Assembly: GCA_002751075.1 (NCBI GenBank)
Contig: NAOQ01000259.1
Span: 25,840 to 89,839, forward strand
DNA length: 64,000 nucleotides
DNA from: Ichthyophonus hoferi
Lineage: Eukaryota > Opisthokonta > Ichthyosporea > Ichthyophonida > Ichthyophonidae
Direction of reading: 5' to 3'
A program made the position numbers and the translations under genes. Positions 11,569-25,037 of this stretch are shown here, piece after piece. Position 1 is the first letter of the stretch, and every line of letters starts with the position of its first letter. The notes below the pieces were generated by a model. It was given only the letters and a program-made list of their open reading frames with translations. It had not been told where the DNA came from and ran no database searches.

Positions 11569-14500
11569 ATGCCTAATATATTGTATAATATGTTGTCATG
11601 GCTTCCTGTTGACAGCTTGTTTCTGGCCCTCATGCCCCTGGGTGTGGTGGTCTTTTATTCTACCACTACTCTAACGGCCTATGGTACGCTTCCATTGCTG
11701 GGCCTGACCGTACGCACACATATATGTATTAATCTACGCATGCATATATATACTCATACACTTACACCTCGTTTACCTCAATTTACTTCCTGCCGTTAGA
11801 CACCAGTGTGCTTACAGTATGTTGTACTAGTGACTGCACTGCCAATATAATGTGGTTGAGAAAGAATGACGGATATATAAGTATGTGTTTATCTTCGATT
11901 TATTTCTTATGTGCGTTATTGGGTAATTACAGTGACGTTGCTTCTAAGTGCAGTTGCCTTCGTATTGGATACACTAGTCGTCAGGGGGCGAGAAAGAAAG
12001 AAAGAAAAGTAAGCTAACTTGTGTTCTGTTATGCATTTTTTGAATAAAGATGGTGAATTCCTCCTCCTCTATTATGTCCAAAAAAAACAAACATGGCCTG
12101 AGTAAACGCACAAGCCCATCCCTTCCTCTAGACAGGTTATGAGTGTGTTTGCAAGCAGCCCCTGTATATAAATGTGCCCTATACTGTCAATATCGGTTGA
12201 GTTCATCAGAAAAAACAAAACATTCATGCTTTCTACTGTGATATAATGCTTTTTTATGTGTAAACCTGACACCTCCTCCCTAACCATACATACCTGTTGC
12301 TCTTAAGCCAGTGCTATCTGGCCTCCAATCGATGCTTTCCTACGACCATATCATGGAATTGTATAATACCACCACCTAAAGGCTGTATCAATACATACTC
12401 ATAAGGCCTATTTCCAGACATAGCCATCACTGACCTGTTATTCTCTAAAGACAGGTGCTCCTTGCGGGACCAGGGTTTGTTTTAGGGGTTTCTTTAGTAC
12501 CTACAGTATGGCAGGCCCTGTCCCTCGTCACTAGTTTGCACTATTGTGAGGATTCCAAAGGTCTGTGTGTTTTATTTTCAGCTTTAGATGCTTAATATGA
12601 AATGGCTACTTGTTAGGGATTACTAAACTGTTTATCTTATGGGTGATGGAGAATATTACGATATTTGATTTACATAGTAGAAAATGATTAGGATTGTTTT
12701 GTATAATAATGGATTATGATTGAGTTAGTAACTGAGGTGAGATATATATAAAGCTATGCTTAATGTTTATCCAACAATATATAAATATCCTACTATATCC
12801 TACTATATGAAGGAGCGAACTAATACCTGGATTGACGGGCCCCTGATTGCCGGTACCCTGTTGTCGTTTAGCCATCCTCGTGAGTTTATTCAGTACTGTG
12901 GCTACTAGCCTTGCTGTACAAGCATTGTTGGGCCATCTCGGTATTCCTCAAACTACCCTTCCGCTGATAGCTTCTATAACAACTTTCTTAGTAGTCTCAG
13001 CGCTTACTTTATGGGGTAAGTATCATGTGTTGGATAGAAGAGGGAGAGAGGGTAGGAAAAGCATTAGATAGCTCAATGCTTTCCTTCCACAGGTCCGCCA
13101 CTTGCGGGTGTGGTAGCACTTAGTGCTACTGGGGCACAGGCTGTGGTATTATGGGCAGCCCAGGGGCCCTTAATGGGTTGCTTTACCACTGGCGAGGCCA
13201 TGGTAATTGCCCAGTTTCTGGCTTTGGTGTTTGGTGATATTGTCGCGGTTACAGTTGCAAAAGTGGCCGAGATGGCGGGCCAGACAACACCAGGGCCTTC
13301 TGGGCTTTGGATCAGACCTACAGGGTACTGTTGTGGGGTGGCAGCCATATGGGGTATGCTGGCTGCTGGGATCATTTTACAGCCATTGATCCGGGCCATG
13401 CCTCCAGCCCCATCAAAAAAAAGGCTGGTAGGTTGTTTAACTGTAGGAGCTCATTATTTCTGACTGTTACTTCCAATTAATGTACTGTATGGCTTCGGAT
13501 ACCACACTTGTTTTTGTACTAGTAGATGTGTGTGCAGTTTGGGAAGATGCGGTTATGTAAGGCAAATAAGAAAATACTCGTGTTACAAGCGCATATAGGG
13601 TAAGCAGTCAGTATACTGTAGCCTTAATTGTTGGTTACCCCTTCTGGACAGTGGCTGGGCTTATGCTTTACTCTAGGACTGGTGGGCATAGCGGCGGGCC
13701 TTCTGATGCCGTGGGCCTGGGTCATATCTGGACAATTCCCCGTTACATGGCTACTATCTTATTTAGGTGCCTCCCATGGCAGGCCCGCCCTTCTAGCGCT
13801 ATGGGGTACTACGGTTACAGTAGCTGTGGCTGCTGCTGTGGTGGATGTAGGCGGTATGTCAAAGGTACTATACTATACTGGCTTCAGTCTTTAAACACTT
13901 ATATCTGCCAGAGGGCCTAGGGACAACCGTTCCTATTTGTATTAATACTTATCTCATCAGTCATAACTTAGATACTCATAATACAAACACTTTCTAGTCC
14001 AACCCTTTATGGCCTCTGTTCTCACATCCTATGTATTGCTTTCTCTACCTGTGGCTTACAATCTGACAATGGAATGGTTCAAGGCACGTAAAACATTGGC
14101 CCGAAAGTACTACCACCTACTAGCCGTGATCCTATTCGTACCAGGCATTTCCTCCGACTTGCCTTTTATGGCTCTAGCCTTTGCTGGTGCCGTCGCCATA
14201 TTTATAGCGGCAGAATATTACAGGGCCTGTGAGATTGAACCAGTGGGCAAATGGTTAAAGGTAGGCTGTGTACTATTATATGGTCGACTACATAGCGCGA
14301 TGCATATGAAAGAAAGGAATATTATACTACTGTCGGATGTTCTTGCATGGTATTTTCTTTAACTCGTTATGTGTTATTTTTAAACTCGCTTCATATACCA
14401 GTCGTTTAACATTATCTAGCTTGGATGTGGTCTTGATGATGTCCTTATCGTTCTTTCCTGCCTTACTATTCATTGATAGTTCTACATGCATAATATGCCA

Positions 14501-15858
14501 ATGTTTACTTAAATTCCAAGCCCTATTTCTTTAATTTACTTCCATGAATGCAGTGGTCTGATTCTATACCCACCTTTATCAAGGTCTGCTTCTGATTCTC
14601 ACTCCCTCTTCTTCACAATGCTTTCATTTTATAGCCACCCATATTGATCGCTTTCTTTTATTATAATTGCACACACAAGATTTGTTCGAGGAGAATGAAT
14701 TGTCGAAGCCTTTCACGTAGACATTTTAAAGTTAACAGGTACATGACTTGTGAGGAAAAAAACGCAATACATTGGTGTATTCTAAAAACATGTTTACCTG
14801 AGTAGTTCCTCTAATGACGTCATATGGCAGCCTTTCATGCAGCAGTATGCCGATCAACGCGATCAGGGGCCTGCCATCCTGTCCCATATTTACCTGCTAC
14901 TCGGCTGTGCCATGCCTGTATGGTTACATCTCACCATTTCAGGTATAAGGGTTAGGTTACGAGAGAACATGTCTTACCATTGGGATTGGTTTGTTTCGAT
15001 GTTCCTGTGCTTGTATGTTTATTTACTTATGTACTTTCCAAATTCCTACAATAAAGGTCAATTATTCGTAATAGAGGCTGCCTGCTAACCAATTCCCCTT
15101 ACTGTCAGGTTGTCAGGACCTTAGTGCCTGCCAACGAATCGCCCCTTACTCTGGCCTTATATCATTGGGCATAGGGGACACATTCGCCTCTGTGGTGGGC
15201 TCGTGCTACGGCAAGAGACGTTGGCATGCATATACCAGGTAGGTCCATTTGCATGATGGAGTAAAGGGGATAGAAGGGCGATTCTGAAATTGAATACAAA
15301 CCATAATGAGATAGGAAAACTACAAAGAGGGAGGCATTAACGACAGAGGAATGGTTGGTTGGGCGATGTGTTTATTGACGTGTTTGCGGGTGTGCAGTAA
15401 GACCATGGCGGGAACAGCAGCAGCAGTGATCTCCCAGACAGTTACCTGCGCCATGTTGGTGTGGTGGACTAGTCTCACTCCTCTACCGTTGATGGCCTTG
15501 GCATGGTCTGTATTTATACTAGTTGGGTGTTACCTAAAATGTGCTCTCTATTACTCTATGAACATTTTCTTTCAAATCTGGATAGGCAACATATTTCTTG
15601 CCACCCCCATAACATGATTGTTAATGCCTAGCCCATTAGCGTGTCCCATCTAGCCTTGAACAGTCATATACCTGAGTAACTCATTCTCTTCATCAGTGAG
15701 TCTTTAAGTAAACAATGAGTCGGGGTGTATGCAGGGAGACACGCCCATTGGTCCTAGTGGTGGTGTTTAATAGTGTGCTGGAGGCCACCACAGATCAGAA
15801 CGACAACCTACTCCTTCCTCTGGTCACATACGCCACGTGCCTGCTGCTGGGAGGGTAA
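11569..15858 (+). CDS. DOLK: Dolichol kinase (CTP-dependent, SEC59/DOLK family)
   Basis: Makes dolichyl phosphate from dolichol and CTP, the lipid carrier for N-glycosylation, O- and C-mannosylation and GPI anchors in the ER membrane. Eleven exons: 11569-11683, 11933-12008, 12451-12560, 12872-13015, 13093-13427, 13652-13853, 13998-14260, 14831-14942, 15109-15238, 15398-15505, 15735-15858; 572 residues, against 538 in human. The N-terminal half is a series of hydrophobic helices (for example ILVSLFSTVATSLAVQALL), with GCFTTGEAMVIAQF as in DOLK. The diagnostic C-terminal half has RKYYHLLAVILFVPGI, RDQGPAILSHIYLLLGC, the CTP-binding region SLGIGDTFASVVGSCYGKRR with KTMAGT, and the ending LEATTDQNDNLLLPL. 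Every phase agrees. The start codon is the first in-frame Met before a hydrophobic segment; the first two exons are the least certain part. Confidence 0.95.
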
Positions 15859-17388
15859 GGCCTTGGGCCCCTCTGTTGTTAATGTCCTGATCATATTATT
15901 GACTTCAAATGGGCTCTACGGGAGGGTCTAGCTGACCTTTCGCTTTATTTAATTTTCAATTTTAAATATACATATGACGATGTGTACATAGAACCAGGCT
16001 CTTGGGTTTATCTTTAATCCTGTTAGGCTGCACTTCATAACCTCTTTCTGCATACGTTTTAAAAGCCCAATTTATTTATTAAACTGACTGGTAGCTAGCT
16101 ACCAATCAGTCTTCTTTTAAAATACTTTTATGTAGGATATAACATAAACTATGCAGCTATGCATATATACATACTCTATTCAGAGCACCTGCCATGACTA
16201 GTAAATAAAGAACCGACTTTTATCTTGATGGGAAGATTGACTTCGAGTATTACATGCCTACATGATATAGTATCCCTATGTCGGATAACTACTGTAAGTA
16301 CGCATCTTGGCAGTCTCACCAGTTCAAGAAAGATGCATGACTACATATCTCTAGAGGTTGCCCCACCCCATCACACCCATATCTGCAATAATTACGGCTC
16401 TATGACTCTTGAAAGCATTTAGTAAGATGTGCCGGACCCTACCGCTAGTAAGACTTAATACTATTAGCACACTAAGGCACACCTGTAGTATGATAAGACA
16501 AAGACATGAAGGCTGCAAGCCATATGACGTCACCTTTCTATATTTGATAAGAAGGATTTTTAGGCCCACCATGGTTCCACTAGGCAAGAACCTTAGATAA
16601 GCCAATAAAATATCACCAAAAGAAGTAGGCATTGGTTTGAGGCTAGCAGTAAATAATATACTATAATTCGATTGGCTACAAGGAGATTACAGTAATCTAA
16701 AACTACCAATCACAGAGCACCATACCACTTAACATGATGCAGCAGCTTATTATTCATAGACTGCACAGACTAGATTTCACAAGATTGGCAAAAGGTGATT
16801 ATTAGTAATTTAAGATGAACATGCAACTAGATGTATATGTACACATTATGTCTGATACTTTTGTGCAATTGTTATTGTGTATACGTGCATAGGAGGGGGC
16901 TAGGTGGATCCAGGGCCAGTATTGACAGCCAATATCTAACTCATACAATGAGACATTATGAGCATAATTGGTTATTGAGATTCATCACGTGACATTGGCT
17001 GGGTCTTTCTTTTTCTCTTGGCGGCAAGGGATTGGCGCTTCTCCCCCGTACCTACAATGCATCAAACCACACAGTCAGAACAACCATACAATTGCTAGCT
17101 TTAAAGTTTAACGAACTTATATATATATTAATTATAAGCTCATTATCCCCCTCTCCTTTCCCACTGTGACATGCCTTATCCACGTGTAGAATATATGAGA
17201 GTGCCATTTCATGTCAGGACTATATATAAAAACATATTGTGGGCAGCAGGCCGTGCAAACATTACGTCACACCCCGTCTCTATATCTTTCCCACTCATCC
17301 AAGAATGTCCCTCCCCCATCTTCCTAAAATAGTCATATCCCCATATCCTTTAGAACACATTCATAAAACCTATAGAAACCATGCAGAC
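15859..17388. other. Intergenic region rich in ATTGG/CCAAT motifs
   Basis: 1.5 kb between the dolichol kinase stop and the Alba-gene stop (convergent). AATAAA at about 16204 could serve as poly(A) signal. It holds the palindrome at 16056-16128 and, from 16601, part of a dense set of ATTGG/CCAAT pentamers described under findings. No coding exon was recognised. Confidence 0.6.
16056..16128. repeat. Imperfect palindrome with 16-bp perfect core
   Basis: The core TGGTAGCTAGCTACCA (16089-16104) is a perfect palindrome. It is flanked by further complementary pieces: ACTGAC to the left against ATCAGT to the right, and TTTTAAAAG near 16060 against CTTTTAAAA near 16118. It could fold as a hairpin or cruciform about 200 bp downstream of the dolichol kinase stop. 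Function unknown; it may be a remnant of a small inverted-repeat element. Confidence 0.55.
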
Positions 17389-18890
17389 TTAGCATTGGGA
17401 TTTGACCAAAGTGACCTCACCCTTATGCTCGGTTGCTATATTAGGCCCAGCATTGTCAGACACAGTCATCCAGGTTGGTGCATTAACTGATTGGCTGCCC
17501 TGTCCCTTTGTCAGTGTGATAGTGAGCTTGGGTGCATGTCTCTCGACCTGTAGTCTGCCCATCCTAGTATTAGCAACCTCCCCAAGATGGATACAGCTTT
17601 AAACCCATAGCCATTCAGTACAAGTTGTCATTGGTACTTGTTACACCAATAGCCAATAACTAACCTAGACCCCTTATGGTTAGTGCTTAGCATTGGCACA
17701 TACTATATATGATATGGTGTGATTGACCTAGTTTCAGCAGACCAGTGCAGGAAAAGAGAGTTACTTGCCCGAATACAACCCATGATTTTACAAATAGTCA
17801 GCAGGGAGCCAATCAAAAACACACAAATATAGCCTATGTAGCAGCAGCACTCACTCACTACCTACTTGTCTAATCCTTCAACCTTTGGCATCCATATCTC
17901 TACCGTGGTATGCTGTGCTGCCACAGTCACCTGTCCTAGCCCTGTCACCGTCCTCTTGATGATCTCTGCTACTGTTACCGCCTTCCCTGTCTGTGGACCC
18001 ACCCCTGATATGACCAGGGTCCTATGGGCCCCTCCCTGCACACAACTGGTTAGAAAGGTAGACTGGGGTCCCTCTAAGGGGTATGGTCGGCTAAGTCATA
18101 GTACTAGTGCTCCCTCTCTCCTCCATCCCTACTAAGAAAACCTCAGAGTCTTTAAACCACTCTAATACAATTACTCATATTTAAATAGTGAAACCATGTT
18201 ATTGCAAGATATTGCTGGGGGGTGTGGGTTGGGTGGGTAGTGATAACATGACAATATAAATAGGACTGAATATATTGTAAGCGCCTGCCTTCCTTGCAAT
18301 AACATAAAACTATATAGCTATTCACTCTCTGGTGTACTATCTTCACCACATAATATTATAGTGTGATAATATTCTATGACTGAACACCTGGAGCTAAGGG
18401 GTCGATACATCTGACTAGATGCTAAACGCTACTAGCTTTACTTTCAATTAAAATCTTACGAAATGACATAGTTGATATGAATATGTCTATAATGGAATGC
18501 AAAAATCGTAAAATCTGAATCTATAGATAGAGGTAGAGGAGGGAAAGATAAGAAAGCTAAATAGATAGAGCAGAACAGGTCTACTGCGTGTAGGATGTCC
18601 ATGTGTCAATGAAAGGTATAAATAGACGTATATATATACGAGTATATACCAATGGGTGTGGGTGAGTATCATAAATGGGGAGACGGGGAAACAGGACTTG
18701 AAAGTGCTGTCCTGTATTTGTGGTCTGACGTGATCTAGAGTATATACTTGCGAGAGAGCCCTACCTCGAGATATCGTAGGCCATAGGCTACTAGGTTACG
18801 TATTTTCCCCTGCGAGGTAACCCTCAGGTCTCCCGGCCCCCTTTCACTAAGAGGAGGTTGGGTGTCTTTGACTAAGGCGTAGTTATCCAT
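17389..18890 (-). CDS. Alba-domain RNA-binding protein, RPP25/POP6-like
   Basis: Alba-fold protein, probably a subunit of RNase P/MRP (RPP25 group) or a related RNA-binding Alba protein. Three exons in transcript order: 18890-18765, 18035-17866, 17554-17389; 153 residues. Exon 1 starts MDNYALVKD and has DLRVTSQGKIRNLVAYGL, the first Alba strand and helix. Exon 2 gives HRTLVISGVGPQTGKAVTVAEIIKR, the core Alba segment in which the conserved GxxxxKAV and EIIKR are kept. The exon 2/3 junction reads WMPKVEGLDKLQVERHAPKL, as in RPP25-like proteins. The tail ends TLVKSQC. Intron 1 is long (729 bp) and AT-rich. The Alba fold is firm; RPP25 versus generic Alba rests on the VEGLDxLxVxR segment. Confidence 0.9.
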
Positions 18891-19437
18891 GACCAATTGG
18901 CGTGGCTACCTACCACTATAGGGTTGGCTAGGTGTGGTCTAGATATATAAAGATAAAGATAGGGCCGTCGCCTAGTAGATTACCTCTGATTGCTGCCTAA
19001 CACTGCACTATATGCTACCTAAAATAACAGTGAATGTTACCTAATATGGCAGAATATGCTCTCTCATATGGCAGGGTATGGTACCTAATATGGTAAGTGT
19101 GGTCCTTTTTATAGTATGTATCTAGTATATATCTAATGTTTACTCCCCCTCCCCTGACATTTACGCAAGTCGGAGAGCCTTTAGACACGGGTAACCTTAA
19201 AAGGATAAAAAGGGAAGAGATGCTAAAATATTGCATGACATAATATAGTATGATATGATATTGCATGATAATATATATTATATTGCATTATTTAATGTAT
19301 GCCATTATAATGTCACAGATGATCTACCATGATATTCCAGAATATAGTGTGGCTAGAGTATAATCTTACATGATGGGAAGTTGATAAAAAAAAATAACTG
19401 GCCGAGATGAAGGGGATAACAGGAGCCAGGCTTAACT
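18891..19437. promoter_or_regulatory. Divergent intergenic region
   Basis: Roughly 550 bp between the Alba start (minus) and the proposed UBAC2 start (plus). It should hold both promoters. AT-rich, with repeated TGGCAG/TACCTAATATGG pieces near 19045-19100, but no certain promoter element. The right boundary depends on the tentative first UBAC2 exon. Confidence 0.35.
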
Positions 19438-22317
19438 ATGATAGACGACGGTAAGCTCAACTGTAGCTGTATATATGTAATGGGCAGGGGCATTATGGGT
19501 ATTACTATGCCTGCACACATTAGGAAATAGGGTGCGGGCTATGTCGCAGACGAGGAGACACCGGTTTAAATGCAGGAAGGGCAGGGGCAATTAATTTAAG
19601 TGTACGTTACGGGGTTGGGCAGAGGAATAAAAGGAAGGTGAATAAGGGAGTTAACTATTCCTTCCTGCCAGTAACGTCTTTATGAAGGTTGCTAACACAG
19701 TGGGTATACAGAGGGTGCCCCAGTGTGTCGGTTGGTGGTGTTGACCGTTTTGGCCAGCTCTGCCCTAGCTTTATCCAGTAAGACCAGTGTGGGTCTAGAC
19801 ACCAGTCTCTTTTCAGGCCATGCAGTAAGTGACTAAGGGACTCAGGGAAGAGGAGAATCCTGTACGATGCTTTATATTACTAATATTAAACGGTACTTGG
19901 GCCTGGCTGTCTGTGTCATAATCACAACATCGTAACCCTACTAACATTAAGGTGACCACTCTCTCCGTCTACAGCGTTGGCGGTTCCTAGGCCATAGCTG
20001 GGCCTTCCAAGATAGATTATTTACAGTGCTGATAGGATGCACTCTGCTACATAGCTCTAAGACTCTGGAACAGCATTGGGGTCCAGCCCGGTTTGGCGTA
20101 AGTTTTCCTACCTCTTTCCACTGGCCCATTTAAAGTGAAGTTGTATTAGGTTTCATACATTGTTCTGAAAAATGTGGTAAGGAAGAGAATGGTTTTGAAG
20201 GAAATAAGACGGAAAATGTAATAAGTATGCTATAGTGACTATAATATGAGTTGTGCGAAGATGGGAGGGGCTATTATTGTATTGGTTGAGCCATATTATG
20301 GGTGCTTGGTGCGGCCACTGTGCTAAGAGGGGGAGGTACAGGCTTATGCCTTGGTAGTGTCAGTGTTGGCTACAGCCCTTCAACTACTAGCTCTGGCTTG
20401 GGGTGGCCCCAGTGGTGCCTGGAAGTCGATTGCTGCTGGCCCGTAAGGACACCCCCTCTACCTCATATATCTAGTATTCCATCACTAGCCTATTGATTTC
20501 AATTACTCTCTTGCTTCTACTGTAATCTCACCACTGGTAGGTGAATAACATCTAGTACAATGGTGTGGGCCCCCATTTATAGTTTTTAATGGGATTTTAG
20601 AGTTGCAAACCTCAAATCCTTGACAACCCTCTGGTGTCTGTATAAAACTTACTATATCTAAGTCAACTGAATGCTACAGTTTTTTACTGTTTATCTCTTG
20701 CCTGCTCTCCCCCGAGTCTATTAACCAATGTTTCCTTCCTAGTTATGGCCTGGTATTGGGTGGACTAGTTAGTCTACACATGGAACTACCTTTATCTTCA
20801 CGACAGATCTTCCTTACCCTTCTCAGTGCCTTGGTATGTACTTTCTCCTCTCCTTATACTAGGGGCCAACTGGTATTGCTAGTGTCTCTAGAGGAATGTG
20901 GTCTATGTACTACTATCACTTCGGGGTAGGGCTAAACAGCCATGTGTTGAAATAATAAGTTTCACTACGTGTAATATTGGCGATAGAACCACCTTCTATA
21001 TGGCAGTGATTACATTGCACCATGTGATTATAAGTCTTGTCAAACCACAATCCTTGTTGTTATATCAGGGGGCTGTGTGGGCAGTAGTTTGTGATAGACT
21101 CTGTACAGGGATAGTATTATCATAAAACCAGTTAAGATATAGATTCAATGGCATATTCTTTTTGAACTATTTTTAAAGTAGGGTGTTGCGATGTATGTGA
21201 ATTATGCTTGATTGTTAAAGAATTATGAGATGTTAATACTGTTTTTAGACGACCCTTTATGCTGTAATGCAAATAGCCTGAGTCTTTTACCTACCCTAAT
21301 CGTACTGTCATCTTGACCATCAGATCACCCTGTCGGGTCATCCGGGCACTACCCTTGCTGGGGCGTGTGGTTTAGCTGCTGGTTGCATTTACCGCATACC
21401 TTTTCTTGGCTTGCAGAAATTGCGCCTCCCCTCCCTCCTTCTCAGGTTTATTAGGGCTGGAGGCCCTCCTGCATCAGGCCATAGGTTGAAAGGCCCGGTA
21501 GGTAGAGTGTTACATCATGGAAACCTCTAGTAGTTTATTTATATCTGAACATGTACCGTGTTGTAAGATCACTCCTGTGTATAGGTCTGCCAGTATGCAT
21601 GCCTCAGGTGTAGAGAGCCACCATCCTGATATCTATATATATCTGGGCCTATCAGATTGTTCGGGGTGATCTAGGCCATGCCTCTCCCATGGTTGCCCTT
21701 CATCCAATGCCAGGAGCTCCTGTGATTGGTAAGTGCGGCTAGCCCGCAAACATGTTGGGCTGTGTGTGTTATGATTTAACCCTCCACATCATACACTTAG
21801 CATACCTATGCAGTGCTGTGTGTAGATGTTGTAGTATTGTAACGCATAATATAATTTCCTTTTAATGGCAGTAGGGAATTAAGTAAAAGCCCTGTCTTGA
21901 CCAAGGGATGGAGGGGTACCTTCCGTTAGCAGAATACCAGGGACCACAGATATTCAGATTGGGAGTCATGATTGAAATAGAGGCAGATAGATTGCTTTCT
22001 AGTTTGGTCTTATAAATATGCTATTGGCCATGCCCATGTAGTTAGCTAGCCTCATATGCCATTGAGGAGATTTCTGAGTGTGGTGGACCCAATAGCTGCA
22101 GTTTGTATAATGTGTTAATTACCTTGGTCATCTGCCTTACACCCTATTACCAGGAGCCAATGGTCAAGTAGAAGGTACAGAGGAGACCATTCAACCTGAT
22201 CCCGAGGCTGTGGCCACCCTAACGGCCCTCGGCTTTGCTGAGGATACTGTAGTGGCGGCACTGAAATATGCCAACAATAATGTGCAGCAAGCCAGCAACC
22301 TCCTTTTGGATAACTGA
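19438..22317 (+). CDS. UBAC2-like rhomboid pseudoprotease with C-terminal UBA domain
   Basis: ER multi-pass protein of the rhomboid/derlin superfamily; in animals UBAC2 takes part in ER-associated degradation and binds ubiquitin. Exons: 19438-19450 (tentative, MIDD), 19712-19824, 19975-20097, 20342-20442, 20743-20833, 21324-21497, 21656-21728, 22154-22317; 283 residues. The N-terminal helix LVVLTVLASSALAL is followed by WRFLGHSWAFQDRLFTVLIG and LEQHWGPARFG, matching the UBAC2 segment that ends in RRYGSRKF. Hydrophobic helices follow (YALVVSVLATALQLLALAW, YGLVLGGLVSLHMEL). No rhomboid GxSG catalytic motif is seen. The last exon is a UBA domain: VATLTALGFAEDTVVAALKY then NNNVQQASNLLLDN. Only the 13-nt first coding exon is weak; it fits phase, and the next acceptor has a CTAAC branch site 15 nt upstream. 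Confidence 0.88.
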
Positions 22318-25037
22318 GTCCACAAAACTTAAGGCCTTTATTATAATATAGACGTTATAACTAGCTGTTTGTCAATGATCTGCGATCCATTTGTATATAT
22401 ACACATAGGTTAATGGCACTATTTTCTTTCTAAGGTGAAAGCATGAAAGTAAACTACCCCGACTGAGTGCATCTTGATTGCACAGCCTAATACAAATTCA
22501 CCCACCAGGGTCAAGTTGTCTGACCAAGTGCCAATATAGACCTTTGACACCACTTACTAAGGTAGTTAGATTGATCTTAGAAGGATGTGGTCCGGTAGCT
22601 AGATGTAGTTTCTTTAAAGAGCTTGTAGCTTGAAGATAGATTGAGTATCTACTCCCCTTAACATGTATTTTAACCTGCTGACTTGTCCAATAGTATTTGC
22701 CTTCAGTAATCTATCTTAATCAAAATGCAAAATCACCGAGGCGCTTTTATCTCTTCTGGAGTACTATCTACACAACTCCGATTTCTCTCTATTGGGCCTT
22801 ATCTGAGTTATACTGATATTCTGGTGATACCATGCACTGACGAGAAGGATTACTTAGTGTAAAGCTATAAAGAATCGTTAAGACCATTTTGTACTATGCG
22901 CCAAATTGAATGATGAATTGGGTCTACTGGCATATTGGACCATTTAGGGTCACATTATTTCTATACCAGGTTAAATATATACTGTCATGCTTGTTAGATT
23001 AAACTAGTCATGTGTATGAGAAGTAAAGCTGGTTTACTGTTGATTTAAGTTTATGTAAAAAGAAACTAGGCCATATTCTTATCCAGAGATAGTGGTAGGA
23101 CTGGTTGTGAGGTGAGAAGGTCCACCATTATAAATAGTTTGTGGTGGAGACAAAACTTATTTGTATTAGCTGAAGATATTATTGCATTGTTGAACGTAGG
23201 TTTGTAACAGTATTCACCTCATTGTTGACGTCAGTATACTTAAAATGTAAATATGCTTTACCTTGTGCAAAACTACCTCCCATGATCATAGCCACTCTTA
23301 AACTCCTAGTTTAACAATATATATATATATATCCTTCACTAAATTTGCCCTAATATCAGCTGTACACTCAAGTGACAATCATAGAATACTCTGCTGCATA
23401 GTCAATCCATATAATCTTGCATGAGATTATTGTTCAGCACTATAGATAACTGTTGTGGATCAAGGAGATTCATATATATTATATATATTAAAAATACTAA
23501 CTCATTGTTGCCAATACAATGTAATCGTTTGTGTTTACATAACACAAGTAAACTTTTCTTCTTGGCCAACAGACCCACTTTGCCAAATATGAATAACTCA
23601 TAGTCATCTATATAATCTATACTTTAAATTGGCCCCGTGTACTCAACATTAATTATCACTTATACCATGGTACAATGCCAATATATAACTGCCAGAAACA
23701 TTCTTGCCGTAACTTTGTTTACTTAATGACCAATTCCCACTGTCTTGGCCTCATGCATGGCACTACAATACACTTACCATATGTACTTATATTTCTTTAA
23801 ATATATCAAATCTGATGGTTATACTGTCGGCCTCTGTCTCTGGGTTCACCGATATATGGTAATTATGAAGACTGTTGCTGAATACTAAGGGATCAGTCTC
23901 CAAAAATCTAAAATATCTCAAGAAGTCTAGCCTTAGGTTGGTGTCCTCAGAGCTTACACTGAAACTCCATTCATGCTGTCTTATGTCCTCTGACCAATTC
24001 TTTGAAGTTCTAGAATTGACGGTTTTTAACTAAGAGTACCCAGCCATACTAAAGTCATGATCTTAACGTGCAAATGTTTTTATTGATATTTCAACTAGAT
24101 AATATAACAAGCCAGTCGGTACTTCATGTCTGTAACTTAGTTATATACTTCAGGGAAGAGCTAACATTGGTCAGACCTGTCTGTCTTGCTAATTGCCCAT
24201 TCATCACTTATATAGGAACATGTATAGTCTTAGCTTAACTGTCCCATACAAACAGAGATTTTGTAGTAAACTTCCTAATTGAAAATTAGCTTCTAAAACC
24301 AAGCGAATTCTTCATCTAACCACAATCATCAAACGTAAGGTTATCTCTTAATCACTGTAACATACTATAGGCCAGGTTAATCCCACAAACTACTGAAGGC
24401 AGTAATCTACTCAGATTAAAATGTATAAAGCATGATTCAGGAACTACTGTAAAATAATTCTGAACTACAATTACTTAAAGAAATTATAATTGCTGCGATG
24501 TATGTACCTCCCAATTTATCGCGTTAATAAAAGTAGGCAAATTCTTATTGATGCATAATCTAGACCCATATTGAGAGGTAAGCTACTGTGTAACTCCATT
24601 ACACCTAAGCACAACTGAGGTCACCAAGAAGATTTGAATACTTAATAATTAAACCATCACTTAACAAAATATATATATGAAAGGATCCCCGTGTTCTGCG
24701 AGGCGATAACCTTGGTACACCATTTGTCTGTCGAGATGTAGCCACCTTGTTGTGGTAGCCACAGTTATCATTAAACCAGTGTTACATCACCTGAGGTCAT
24801 ACCATGCCAAAAGAACAGACGTAGTTTAAGATGACTTGGCCACGATAAAATAGGTACATCGTCATTCATTACTATAATTTCCTCAATATTATTACTCCTT
24901 TGTTTTATTCATTCACCATGCTCTCTTGGACATATATCCTATCCATACTCTCTAGCCCCTCCCTTATCCTTCTACACAGTATGTCCCATACCCCTTTGGG
25001 CCTATTCCTCAGTCACAGGGCCCACCTGCATTTATTC
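22318..25037. other. AT-rich intergenic region
   Basis: About 2.7 kb between convergent genes. Contains short AT repeats (near 23318 and 23475) and a small repeat of GTAGCCAC around 24740-24766, but no open frame with family resemblance and no RNA gene that I can recognise. Confidence 0.6.

Noticed and set aside
20292-20330. A PDI-type WCGHCAK motif in a plus-strand frame
   Set aside because: It lies in an intron of the UBAC2-like gene, in a short frame with no thioredoxin fold around it; the true exon starts at 20342 in another frame. Coincidence.
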